This document shows, one piece after another, positions 1 to 11,905 of a stretch of DNA of 64,000 nt. The DNA lies in the NCBI GenBank assembly GCA_007449985.2, contig VIIQ02000028.1, positions 186,001 through 250,000 of the forward strand. Reading direction: 5' to 3'. The notes under the pieces are model-generated. The model was not told the DNA's origin. It saw only the letters and a list, made by a program, of their open reading frames with translations, and did not search any database. The position numbers were made by a program, and so were the translations under genes. Position 1 is the stretch's first letter. Each line of letters starts with the position of its first letter. The stretch comes from Desmodesmus armatus (taxonomy: Eukaryota > Chlorophyta > Chlorophyceae > Sphaeropleales > Scenedesmaceae).

Positions 1-3000
1 GCACCGTGAAGGGCGCACACGTCTCCGCCACAATGGCGATCGCAACGGTCGTGCACACGCGGTTTTGCCGTTCCTGCACCTTGAGGTTGTTGAGCAGCGT
101 GACCAGCACGTCCTGTGGGCCGATAGCCTTAGCGATGTAGCCAAAGGTGTTGACGGTTGCACGGCGGATGGCCTTCTTGTGCGCCTTGAGCATGTCCAGC
201 AGCTCGAAGCAGATGCGCATCCACTCACGGGCGGGCACGTGCTCTGCACCGCGGTCGGCGATACGCCCCACCAGGTCGATGCAGTTTTCTTGCACCTGCG
301 GTGACGGACACGGAAGGAAGCAAACACTGACTGAAACCTCCAAGTGTCACACCATGTTGTGGTCTATCACGAACGCAGAGCTAGAACAGCAAAAGCCCAC
401 GCAACAACAACCTGCGCCAACAGCCTGCAACAGCCAAGACATAGTTTCTTTATTTCTGCATGTATCCCACCTTCTCATGCCTGTTCTTGAGGATGGGTGT
501 GAGGCGCGGCAGCAGCTCCTTGATGGGTGGCTGCATGCGCGTCATGCCCACCACATTCACCACGGCCTTTAGTGCGCCCAGGATGGAGCCCAGCACCTCA
601 GGGTACTGCAGCACAGGAAGGACAGCACAATCAGTGCTTGCTTGAGCTGTGATGGAACTCAGCTCACGTCACCACAAGCATCAAACACACCAGCATGCCC
701 GTCTGAATAAAGCAACTAATCCACTGATGCACCTCGCCCTTCACTATCAAGACCCATAGTGATGTTGAGCGGTCCTTGCCAGTGCCACTTGCAAGGGCAG
801 GGGCAGTGCCTGCAGTGACCATGCCAGTGCTGTGTACCTGCCCATGCAGCAAAATCCAATCCTCAACCACCTGGCTAGCTGCTCACCTCCTCTCCAAGGT
901 ACTCATACAGCACCACACCCAGGTGGATCAGCAGCTGCTCCTCCTCGCACGCCTTGAGCACAGGCGCGATGCGTGCAATCAGGTCAGCAGCCTGCTGCCT
1001 GATCTTTGCCGCCTTGTTGTTCAGCCGCCACTTGATGGTTCCACAGATCTGGGGCAGGTAGGGCTTGGCGCGCTTGCCTAGCGCATTCACTACCGTGCCG
1101 AAGCCGTTCAGCATCACATTGGCGTCGTCACCGACCTGCAGGGACACACCACACATGATGACATCTGTGACGCAGCAAAAGCTGTAGATGTGCAACCCAA
1201 GCAAGGCCGCTAGCAATTTGAACATCAATGCGCGGCAGTGGACATAGTCCTGACTCCTTTCTTGGTGCCGCTGTCGCCGTGTCACCTACAGCCACTTGTT
1301 CATGATTCATGAAGCATGCTGACTATGTGGCTATGATACCTCACACAAGCACAGTGGCAATATACAGCTGAACACACAGGCGCCGTGCCGCTCCCACCTG
1401 TTCCTGGAAGGCATACAGGATGCCGTCCACCAGCAGCTCCTCCAGGCGGGCATCAATGTCAGCAGCACCCAGGTTGCTGATCACCTTGTCAATGGTCTCC
1501 ATCACCATCCGCCTGCAGGCAAACAGCAGCATGGACAGCAGGGACATGAACCTCAGCACGGCCACCTCCACTGCACTAGCAGCAGTCCCAGCACAAAGCA
1601 CTAGAATGCCTCTTGAGTTGACAACTTGTGGAGAGTACCGTCCAGCGGTGAAAGTATCACTTCAAAACAACCTCCCCCTCCCCCCAAATGTAACAGGTGT
1701 AACAGGCATGAATAGAAAGTAACAGAGCCGCGGCAGGAGTAGGCGCTGCGGTCTCACCTGTAGGGCTCTGCCTCATCCTTGAGGTCCTCCACCACCCGGG
1801 ACACAATCTCACTGCAGCCAACCTGCAGGCAGCAGAGACAAGGCAGCCGCACACTGTCAACAACATGAGTCAGTGGATGCAGGATGCTACTGGCTGTTGC
1901 TGCACATGGGGCCGAGACACCGCATTCTGTGTCCCACCCAGGTTTAACTGCTCGCCTAGAAGGCTGCCTGCTGCCTGGCCTATGTGGCACAAAAACGCAC
2001 CCATGCACAGAGCCCATTTCCAAGCAGGCAGCCAGCCTCGACCACATGAGCATCCAACACATGCTGCTGCCACCTGACAACCACACACTCGCCCTGAGTC
2101 CCGCGCAGCGCGCAAGCCGTCACCACACCGCCCTGCAGCACCCACCCTGTTGGCGAGTGACACTGTCGTCTCCACCAGCGCCCGGTAGTTGCGCCTGTCC
2201 AGGGCCATGCGCCGCTGCCAGAAGGCGCGGAAGAACTCCGGCAACACCTCCGTCTTGACATACTCCGCCTCCACTCCCTCCGTCGCCACGCACTGCTGCA
2301 CCACCTACACACACCACGACACATATACAGTACACGTCACACACAACTCCAATCAGTAGGCCGAGCAAGCGTACCATGCTCATATTGATCACAACGTGTG
2401 ATTGCCTTCAATGCGTCGTGCAGGCGAGACACATACTGACAGTTGTGGGGAAAGCAGAATCAAAACCAAACCCTTACCTTGAGCACAATTTTCTTCATCT
2501 CCTCGTCGGCTGTGCTGAACTCCCGCTTGAGCACCAGCATGACCTCCTTGGTGTAGTAGTAGGCGTGCTCAGCGTCCATGAGGGGGATGATGTGGCCGAT
2601 GCACTTCAGGAAGGCGGCAAGCACCTTGCCACGCAGGCTCCTGCACGCAGCCGCCAGCAAGGTCAACGGGGATCAGCATTGTATCCATTCGTGTGTGTTG
2701 ATGGAAGGTGAGTGCATCCGCTCGGGTGCTTGCTGATGCAGCAGTGTGAGAGCACCTGCTAGAGATTGTGCCTTTTGTTGATTGCTGGCGACAAGAGGCA
2801 ACGAGGTCTCGCAAGGCTGAAGTGGCTGGCACTCGAGGCCTCAGACAACCAGTACACTCGCACAATCAAGCATCCCATGGAACAGCTAGCCTTAGTGTGC
2901 CTGTCACCTGACAAGTCTGTCAACGGAGGCGCTCAAAGGCAACGCAGCTTGTCCAGCAGCTGCTGATGTAGCCCCCCCCCCCCCAAACACAACCGTACGA

Positions 3001-6000
3001 ACGTCATGGATTGCGGATCCGAACGTCATGGTTTGACTGTCCTTGTCGGACTATGTTTGTATGCCTGCTAGAGTTGCTTGCATGTGAATCGCATGTGATC
3101 CATATGTTCAACACACCCACGCACCTGATGCCCCTCCACAGTGGCTCCAGCACATCATCAAAGGACTCGATACCGTAGGGGCTGGCCGCCTCAGCCAGCG
3201 CAGCAAGGCTCAGGGCAGTGATGGTCTTGACCTGCAGGGACCAACACAAGCAGCCAAGGATGCAGGATTGTTCACAATATGCCCTGTGTCTTGTCACACA
3301 GATACGTGCGCACTGCATAGGATGGTTGCTGTGCTGGAGGTGTGACATCCAGTAACCATGGTTGAGGTAGGGCTGCAATGTACAGGCAAGGTCCCTGCTG
3401 TCCCATGCTGTGCTGTAACTCTTGAGTAATGAATGCGCAACATCGCGGCTCATCTCAGCAACGCTGGCCGTACCTTCTGGTTCTCGTCCTGCAGTCCGTG
3501 CTTGATAATGTCCACCAGGGCCTTCAGGTGAGGCAGCACAGCACAACCCATGAGGATGGCGATCTGCTGCACAATCTTGATGCCTGTGTGGCGGGCCTGC
3601 CAGCTCTTCTTGCTCAGACACACAGCCTTGAGGAAGGGCAGCAGCGCAGGGATGCCCAAGGCACTGGCGACCACACTGCAGGATAGTACACAGGCACAGC
3701 AAGGCGACATATAATGGTCAATACATGGAGCATTTGAGGAAAAGCTGTCGCTGACTTGTTGCTGCCGGTGGCAGAGCAACCTGCACGAGATTGCAGCTGG
3801 ACCCCTTTACAACAGACGCACGGTGAAACCAGGAGCAGGTTTCTATCAGCTGTGCTACGCGGCTCACCTGAAGGCACGAGCTGTGGTGTTTCGCACGTAC
3901 TCATCGATGTTGTCGATATCAGGCCTCATGGCCGCAATCATCTGCGCCAGACCTGCAGGCAGCAGCACAACACCGTGCGTCTGATGCCACCAATGACAAG
4001 CTGTTGCCACGCAATCGCCAGCCAACAATAGAGATACCGTCAACACACACCCATTGGCAGCCTCTGTCATAAACCACCAGTGTTACACATCACCGCAAGG
4101 GCTGTCCACCCCGGTCTTGCAAGCATATATCTGGGTGAGCACACCAGCTCACCAGACACTGTGTGCCAGCCTCACCTGCTGCCTTGCTGAGGTTTGCAAT
4201 AATCTCACGACCCTCCACACGAGCATAGTAGTCCTCGTCGATCAGCAGGGGCTCAATCACCACCAGGATCTTGTGCACGTACGGCCGAACCAGCTCATCC
4301 AGCTTGTACAGGATCCTGCAGGGTTGCGTAAACAACACAGCTCCGTAGTGATGAAACAAGGACAGGGGATGCCGCGCAGGTTGCCCTATGCTACCAGCGG
4401 GGTGCACTTGCAGGTCAATCCCATCCTGCGCAGGACAATCACATGGCGATATAGCCCTGCCCTGCAGTCCTTGATGCACGCCAGCAAGACACTTGGTGTA
4501 TGCCGAACCCCACATGAAATAAGGTGCGCACAGCAGCTCTGAGAAACCCCCACACACCTGTCAATGACCTTGACCAGCAAGTGCCGCTCCTGGTCCTCCA
4601 ACGTGGGCGTCATCAGCAGCGGCAGGATCTGGTCAAACAGCGCCTTGGCGCCAAAGTCCCGGGCCTTCTCCGTCAGCTGCCTCAGAGCGCTCTTGCGCTG
4701 CGGCGGCGTGCCGTTCTTGACCTTGAGCAGCAGCTTCATGATCTTGCGCTCCTTGGCCTCCTCCGCAGACAGCTCAGCCTCATCAACCTGCTCCATCAGC
4801 TTGCCAAAGATCTGCGGGGCAAGGAATGCAGGGACATAACAATAGTTGATGGTGCCGATGTATCTATCAGCTTGCCAAAGATCTGCGGGTTGCATCTATG
4901 TGATTGGAGATGTAGGGTATGTACTCCGTCAGCTTGCCAAAGGACTGTTGCAGCGACCTGAGTCTGGAAGGCAACCTCAAACCCAACAGTCACCTTGATT
5001 GATACAAGCCTGACCTGGCCCCTCATGCCCACAAACATAGCGCCTCGCATTCCCAGACCCATGCCTCCACCCCCCCCTCCCCATTCTCTCGCATCTCCTT
5101 CACCTGCCTACACCCCTATGCTCTGCCAAGCCCCCCCCCCACTCATTCAGCCTCACTCACCGCCATGTCCTCCATCTTGAGCTCAGGGAGCCCCTCAGGC
5201 ATCTCCGCGCCGCCGTACACGTCCTTCAGGTTGTCGTTGTCCGCAGGCATGCTGTACAGGGGCGTGCCAGACACACCACCCAGCATGCCGGGTGTTGGTG
5301 TGGCCATGAGCTTGCGTGCAGGGGTGTAGATGGGCTGGTAGCCTGAGGGAGCTGGCAGGATTTTGTAACCCTGCGTACAAAGCAGACAAATCAGACGCAA
5401 AGACACAAGCCATAATCATTAGCAAGGACGTAGTACCACATCCTACAAGGTCAACACTACATTGTGAATTAAGGCCGACCCAGCCACATCATAATGTGAT
5501 CACAAGCATGCCCATGTCCCCAAACGACCCTTGCCAGAAAACATAGCGGTACTTCAGCCGGCGGCAAGGTACACATGTGACGCGCCTGTACTGGTGCTTC
5601 TCAAGATCGTGACAGTGAGGCATGATACGCAGGCCCCACCCCACCACACGCCTCGCACCTGGTCTGTTCCCGGCAGCAGTGCGTCCAGCTCCTCATCCGT
5701 GAGTGGCTTGTTGCGCTCCCACAGCTCACGCTCAGCACGCGCAGCATGGTACATCTCAGGGGTGGCCATGCCAGGCAGCATGCCAGGCACTGCTGGCGTC
5801 TCCATGCCTGCAGGAAGAAAGATAGACCAGGGTTTGGCCGCACAGCACAAGCACGGTTTGATGACAGCACCTTCTCCAATGTGAACCTCCCGCCTTACTT
5901 GGCCACAGACAACCATCCAACAACCATCCACCCCCCCCCCTGCCCGTCACACGACACCCAGGGCGGGGGACCCCTCCAAAGCAAGGTGGACAGCTGAACA

Positions 6001-8356
6001 GCAAGCAAATGACCGCAACGGCAGCGTGCCATATACCCAGCAGGTGCATGCAACCGGCACATGAAAAGATGCTCGCGTCAACAGGAAGCCAGTAAGTGGT
6101 TCCCTCACCTGCCACCATGCCTGGTGTGAACGCTGGCGTGGCTCCAAACGGCAACCCTGCTCCTGCTGCTGGCGTCGCCCCAAAGCCGCCTGCTGATGAC
6201 ACATTTGCAGGCGTCTCATCCCAGCGAGAGCGCTTCTTCTCTGGCCCTGGAGTTGCACTCACACCAGCATCCTGCACAAGCACACACACAGCAACATTCG
6301 TTGTTATTGCTTGCTGTTGTTGGCTGTTCAAAACTACGCGCCTGGGTGTGCGCACCCCCTGCATGGCATCCATACTGTCTGACTTGGGCTGGCTGAATGT
6401 GCCCCAAATGAAAACTGCTGCCCAGGGCTATGCCAGCCTGGCTTGCTGTTTCCCTGAAAAGGCACATGGTCTGGGGGAAATGAGTAAACTTAGCTTATGA
6501 CGCTACCAATGACGCTACCAAACCAACATAGGCTATGCATGGCTTGCAGGACACCGCATAAGAACACCTGGAGTGCTGTGTGCCATGACAACCCACAAGA
6601 CGCATGTACAGGTGAAGATGTACCACCAGAGACCATCAAAAAAAAACCCGGCGTGGTACATCTTTACCGGCAAAGGCGCCTTGTGACTTGTCCGACACAG
6701 CACACTCCAACTATGCTTCACCATGTCCTACTAACAGCTGCTATGATGAGCACAGGACATGCTGGTAACAATCAACCTTGTCCACGCCAATAGTAAAGGG
6801 CACAGCGCAACTGCCTCTCAAGCCCAGCGCCAACGATCACAGACACCTACCGCAGCTGGCGTCTCGTCCCATCTGTTGCGCCGAGGTGCTGGGGTGGCCC
6901 CCGTTAAGCCAGCTCCTGGCGTAGCATCCCACTTGCTGCCACCACCACCCAGGGCCCCACCAGGCGTTGCATCCCAGCTGTTGGGCCCGGGGTGGCCCCA
7001 CCCAGGGCACCTCCTGGCGTGGCGTCCCACAAGTTTGCTGCTGCTGGTGTGGCCTCGACAGCATCCCAGCCCCCGCCATCTGCCTTCGGCCGCTTCCTGC
7101 ATGGATGAAGAGGGGTGGAGGGCAAGCACACCACACGTACATGCAAGCGGGGTTAGAGCGGGGTGGATGTGACGATGCGCGTGCGTAGCAACAGCGGCCG
7201 GGCGTTTGTGCCAGGCACGTGGAGCACCTGGCGTCGACACAGGCACCCAAAGTCGGCTGTGTGTTGCGCCCACTTGCAACACGAAAAAAACTTGGACGTC
7301 AGGTGTTCATGATGCCGTTGTGATCAACATACCATCAGTAGGTGGGTGGGAACACAATCGACACAGTCAACGCAGTGCAACCAGCAGTATGTAACCTCTG
7401 CTGCAGCACTAGGCCCCATCCGAAACTTACTGCTCATCGCCACTCTGGTCCCAGCGGTTGCGCCTCTTCTGGCCCACTGCCGCTCCCGCTGCTGGGGCTG
7501 CTGCTGGCGCCCCTGCTGCTGCACCTGCCGCCGCTGCTGCTGCCGCTGCCTCCTTTGCTTTCGCAATGTTATCCAGCGTGTTCTGCTGCTCCCGCTCCAG
7601 CATCTGCCTCTTCATGACCTCTGCATATGTCGACAGGTGTCCTGCAGGCGTCTGCTCCCCCAGCTGGAAAGCATCAGCACGGTCGGGGGACAGACGCTGA
7701 TTGAGCCTGCGCCGCTTGTAGTCATCCTCCCTGTCGATCACCTTGGGACCACCCAGTTTGGGGGCCTGCAGGACAGGAAGCAGCAGCCAACACAAACTGG
7801 TGAACAAGGCAATGCGGTGTGGGAAAGCCTTTACTGCAAGGCATGCGTCACAACATGTACAAGCCCGTGCACAAGCTTGTCTAGTGCTGGGGTGCTGACA
7901 TCAACAGAAAGTGTGGAAAAGACACGTTGCGCCTGTGGAATGAATGTCAGCCCATATTCAGGGCCTCAGGAGGCAGAAGCAGCACCAGGTGCTAGTCCCG
8001 ACTTGCAATCAAAGCATGCACCAGTGTGTGCATGTCCAGTGTCTGCTGCATCACTCACGTCTTCGTCCTCCTCATTGGGATCCAAGACACCATCCCGTAG
8101 CAAGTGACCTTGTGCGGCGCTGCAAACAGACAGGACATGGCACAGGGCAGCATGAGTCCCGATACACAAGCACGAGACACAACACTAGCTGCCGCTGCTG
8201 CGCCTAGCAACAGCGTATACAGAGCCCTCACAGCCTGCATGCTGCCCACCTGCTGCGTCCACGTCCATAGTCATCATCTTCTTCCTCATCCTGGACCTCT
8301 GTTGCGTAGCCAGCATACTTGCTGGCCCCATTTGCATGGCCATCAGCATCAGCCAT
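1..8356 (-). CDS. SF3B1: Splicing factor 3B subunit 1 (SF3b155), 3' end cut by window edge
   Basis: HEAT-repeat scaffold of the U2 snRNP SF3b complex, which holds the branch-point helix during spliceosome assembly in the nucleus. Exons, 5' to 3': 8356-8250, 8119-8059, 7765-7431, 7096-6851, 6271-6109, 5807-5659, 5370-5161, 4811-4558, 4315-4176, 3952-3868, 3675-3474, 3231-3125, 2640-2478, 2304-2146, 1822-1758, 1512-1398, 1135-887, 605-471, 295-1. All have GT-AG borders. About 1,080 of the usual ~1,300 residues are present. The N-terminal half has several Trp-centred U2AF-ligand motifs ([36 protein letters not shown]). The linker [13 protein letters not shown] and HEAT blocks such as [26 protein letters not shown] and [16 protein letters not shown] follow the human order. 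The start is the ATG beginning [10 protein letters not shown]. Exon 4 (7096-6851) needs one extra base near 6983-6992 to stay in frame. The last ~220 codons lie left of position 1. Confidence 0.96.
4797..4947 (-). repeat. Triplicated splice-acceptor segment in SF3B1 intron 7
   Basis: The plus-strand string cagcttgccaaagatctgcg occurs at 4797-4818, where it spans the exon 8 acceptor and first codons, and again at 4868-4889. A shorter diverged copy (cagcttgccaaaggactg) lies at 4930-4947. The spacings are 71 and 62 bp. On the coding strand the second copy keeps the CCCGCAG/ATCTTTGGC acceptor, so it could compete as a 3' splice site. It looks like local tandem duplication of the exon 8 start into the intron. 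Confidence 0.75.
6611..6668. repeat. Intronic inverted repeat in SF3B1 intron 4
   Basis: Arms ggtgaagatgtacca (6611-6625) and tggtacatctttacc (6654-6668) are complementary over 15 bases with one G.U-type mismatch, around a 28-nt loop that holds an A-run. The repeat sits in the 579-bp intron between exons 4 (7096-6851) and 5 (6271-6109). No exon or known RNA is recognisable in that intron. A small hairpin or the remnant of a short inverted-repeat element would both fit. Confidence 0.5.
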
Positions 8357-8711
8357 GCTGCCCTAGGCCTGGACCTCCTAAGCTAAGCTCCACAGCGCGC
8401 CAGGCCGCGCAGGGGCACCAAATGGGCGGTTTGTGGTGCTGACGGGGTGCCCACCAGGACTCCAAACACACTTTTGACACAAGCAAGATCAGGGGTGTGA
8501 ACAACAGACGTGATGAGCTAGCCTGCACCAGCGCTCCACAACAACCTGACCAAGGTGCAAAATTGAGAGTTACCAGGCTGGCAGAACGAAGCAGGTGGGA
8601 GGGCTTACCTGCTTAAACCGCATTTGGTGGCTGTGTTGCAGGGAAAGCGCACCTTCGCGACTGGTCCTCTCTCTTTCGCCCTTTGGTTCTTGGGTGTCAG
8701 CAGCTCTCAAA
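8357..8711. promoter_or_regulatory. Divergent spacer / probable shared promoter of SF3B1 and RPL9
   Basis: These 355 bp separate the SF3B1 start codon (minus strand) from the RPL9 start codon (plus strand), so both promoters and 5' UTRs must lie here unless there are upstream non-coding exons. I see no clear TATA box. A pyrimidine tract at 8665-8685 (tcctctctctttcgcccttt) lies just before the RPL9 ATG. It resembles the terminal oligopyrimidine or pyrimidine-rich leaders of ribosomal protein mRNAs, but whether transcription starts there cannot be told from sequence. Confidence 0.55.
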
Positions 8712-11640
8712 ATGAAGCAGCTGATTTCTAACGGCGACGTGGTCATCCCCGATGGTGAGCCTGCTGCTGGACCGATGCGAGGCCAAACAGACAGCAGACG
8801 CGGGGCACGTGCTGTTCACACCGATCAGCATGCTGGAGCCGACTATTAGCGTCCTTCAGTGCTTGATACAGAACATGCAGTGGGCGGCAGCAGGACAAGC
8901 AGCAGGTTGCAGCAGCTTGCCGGCTGCTTGGTTGCAGCACCACCGTTCGTCCTCAATCAGCAGGCAGAAGCACTCCAGGGCTTAAGGTCAAGCAGCATGG
9001 CCCCTGCCCTTGCCCCACAGCAGTAGCCCTGTTGGAGAGGGGATTCTGCAGCAGCAGCTGGTACATGGACGACATGGACTGATTGGACTGACTTTTCTTA
9101 CGCCACCAATGCAGCAGGAGAATAGCAGTATGGCAGCAGTCACTCACAGATCTCAGCTGCTGAGCAAATGGAAACGAGGCAGGCTGCAGTAGCACCCCAC
9201 CAGACATGCAGCAGCAGACCGATTGTGGAACTGCACTCGTCAGTCCCAGTCCCCATCCTCCACACACCTCACCCCAGTCTTGCTCGCATGCTTGCTCTGC
9301 TGCCTGTGTGCCGCAGGGGTGACCGTGGAGGTCAAGGCACGCCAGGTGCGCGTGAAGGGCCCCCGCGGTGTCCTGACACGTGACTTCAAGCACCTGTCAG
9401 TGGACATGTACCTGATTGAGGAGGAGGGCCAGAAGAAGCTCAAGGTGGGTCAGGCAGGATCAGGTGCAGCAGCGGGAAGGCAGGGGGGCAGGAGACGGGG
9501 AGGGGGAGGCGGGGCGTCTTAGAAAGAAAGAGGACTGAAGGTGGGGGTGGGTCATGTGTGTGTTGTGTGGTGGTTGTGGGGGTGGGGGGTCACCGCAGGG
9601 AAGGGGGGGTATGTGCTGGAGGACCTGTGGGCCTAAGTAATCTTCAGTTTCCAGCTGCGGCCCTGCAAGTCTTGTTTGTTTTGGTAGGGGGTTGGAGCTG
9701 TGTGGCACACTTTTGGGGCGGGGGGGGGGGGGCACTGCCGTTGTTTGGCAACAGTCTCCTTCAGTCCGCCAGCCGCATCAGGGAGCAGCATGGCTGCATT
9801 CTGGTCAGACAGCAGCAGTGAGCTCATGCTGGCAGGAGCAGCAGAGCCATGAGGGTGCAGCGGCAGCAGCAGCAGCAGCAGCGGCGTCTTTCCAAGGCAC
9901 AGCTCTCGCTGGTCGTGGCTGCAGCACGCAGCGCCATGTGATGTGGACAACCCCAACAGCAGCCAAACCAGCAGCAGCTGCAGTAGCAGCAACAGAGGCT
10001 GCAGAGCCAGCCGGGGGCACTGCAGCAGCCTAGCAGGGCCGCAGCCCGTGAGGTGGCCGTACATTGACACCTGCATGTGGTGATTGTGATATAACAGCTA
10101 GCGCAGGGGGCGTTGCTTGTCTGAAGCAGGGGCGGGGCGTGGGGGGCAGGAGCAGCGTGGGGGGCCTGATTGCAGGCAGTACCGCTGATCGCTGGCCGCA
10201 CTGTCGCGATTGCCGCTGGGTGGCTATGGGTTTGGGGTGGTTTGCAGAGGGTGGGGTTTGCCTTCTTCTCACGCTGTGGGATTGGCTGTGGATTGGCAAG
10301 TGGCTGCCTATGCCTAGGGAGGTTGCACAAAGCAGGGCCAGGGAGCGCAGCAGTGCAGAGGCTGTAGAAAGTGGGGTCACTCCTCTGCCCATTGTCAGCC
10401 TCTCTGCCGGGTGATTTGCCGCCACGGCTGTGCACCAATCCAGCGTCAATTCCTTGCACAATCATCTCCACTGTCTCACAGTCGGCTGGCCTCTTCTCAT
10501 CTATGTGTGCCTGCCTGCTGCATCTGCCTGTGTGTCCCTGTTTCCCGCCCGTCAGGTTGACTGCCACTTTGGCAAGAAGAAGCGCCTGGCTTCCATCCGC
10601 ACAGCCTGCAGCCACGTGAAGAACCTGATCACCGGTGTGACCAGGGGCTTCGAGTACAAGATGCGCCTGGTGTACGCCCATTTCCCCATCAACATCAACA
10701 TTGAGGACAAGGTGAGGGGGGGCAGGGGGTCAAGTGCGGGCCAGGGGGGCAGCTGGGAGGGTGGCAGGGGGGAGGGGACGGGCAGTGAAAGGGGTGGGTT
10801 GGTCCCAAGGCGGGGGGGAGGGGAGGTGGGGGTGAATGGAGCTGGTGGTGGCAGGTGACTGGTTCGTCTGTGTCGGGCACCTGATGGGGTTGAGGGGTGT
10901 GCAGGAGCTTCTGCGGCGGTGAATTTACCGGTTGAGGCTGAAAACGCTTTGTGCACCCTTGTATGTCAACAGAGGGCGTGCATGCGAGTCTTAACAAGGC
11001 GCTCCTGTCGCTGCTTCTCCGTACACCTGCCATTGCATTTGTGTTGACTGCTGCCCCGTCGTTGCTGCTGATGTCACAGGGCACCCGTGTTGAGATCAGG
11101 AACTTCCTGGGTGAGAAGCGCGTGCGTGACGTGAAGATGCTGCCCGGTGTGACCATCAAGCGCAGTGACGCAGTCAAGGATGAGCTCATCCTGCAGGGCA
11201 ACGACATTGAGAACGTCTCAAGGTGGGGGGGGGGGCGTGAAGGGGCTCTGGGGGAGGGTACTGGCGGGGTATCTAGTGGGTACTTGGCATGGTTGCGTGG
11301 GGAGGGGGACCATCCCTGGAAGGTGCACCCCCTGACTTGCCAGCAGCATAGTCCAGCAAGCTCTGATACAGTCTCAGCACACCAATCGCCTCCCAGTGAT
11401 GACCTTTGCCCATGTGTGCGCTGTGCAACAAGTGGACGTTGGCAGACAACAAGTGCATTCGACCAAGCAGTGTGTTTAAACATGTATGTGCCTGTCCTGT
11501 GGCGTGTGTGTCGTGTATGTGTTGCGTCCAGGTCCACTGCCCTGATCCACCAGCAGTGCCTGGTGAAGAACAAGGACATCCGCAAGTTCCTGGACGGCGT
11601 GTACCTCAGCGAGCGCGGCCTGCTGGTCAAGGCTGAATGA
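8712..11640 (+). CDS. RPL9: 60S ribosomal protein L9 (uL6)
   Basis: Component of the cytosolic large ribosomal subunit near the GTPase-associated centre. Five exons: 8712-8754, 9317-9444, 10556-10711, 11080-11222, 11532-11640. All have GT-AG borders and matching phases. The total is 579 nt, which gives 192 residues, exactly the length of the human protein. Family blocks in order: [15 protein letters not shown] at the start, [16 protein letters not shown], the motif [42 protein letters not shown], and the C-terminal [17 protein letters not shown]. The start ATG opens the conserved MKxxxSN N-terminus. Introns are 562, 1111, 368 and 309 bp. The second carries CAG-rich and poly-G stretches. No snoRNA with both C and D boxes was found in the introns. 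The gene is divergent from SF3B1 and convergent with the gene beyond the satellite array. Confidence 0.97.
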
Positions 11641-11691
11641 GCAGCAGCAGCAGCAGCGGCGGCGGCGGCTTCAGCAGCAGCGGCGGCGGCA
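11641..11691 (+). repeat. CAG/CGG trinucleotide tract right after the RPL9 stop codon
   Basis: The 3' UTR opens with (GCA)n, (GGC)n and (AGC)n runs of about 50 bp, beginning at the base after TGA. It is a 3' UTR microsatellite. Similar runs occur in introns and exons elsewhere in the window. Confidence 0.8.
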
Positions 11692-11900
11692 TGTTGTGTT
11701 TCTGCAGCAGCAGGCGCAGCAGTGGCAGTTGTCATGTATAGCTGCCGCCCTCACAGCAGCAGGTGGTGGTGGCGCATGTGCAGCAGCAGCAGGGATGCCT
11801 GCAGCAGCAGCCATGTGGCTTTGCTGCTGGCGCTCCTGGCGGGTTGACTGCAGCGGCAGTCGGTTGCAGGGGTGCTCTCATGAGGTGTGCTGTGTTTTGA

Positions 11901-11905
11901 TGTAA
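11901..11905 (+). terminator. TGTAA polyadenylation signal of RPL9
   Basis: TGTAA lies 260 bp after the RPL9 stop codon. This pentamer is the usual poly(A) signal of chlorophycean algae. I saw no other clear TGTAA in this 3' region. Confidence 0.6.

Noticed and set aside
11396..11470. C/D-box snoRNA in RPL9 intron 4 (TGATGA at 11396-11401)
   Set aside because: No CTGA D box or terminal stem is found at a suitable distance.
10951..11640. Single 229-aa plus-strand gene
   Set aside because: It is RPL9 exons 4 and 5 read through the intron 11223-11531; splice sites and family alignment show two exons.
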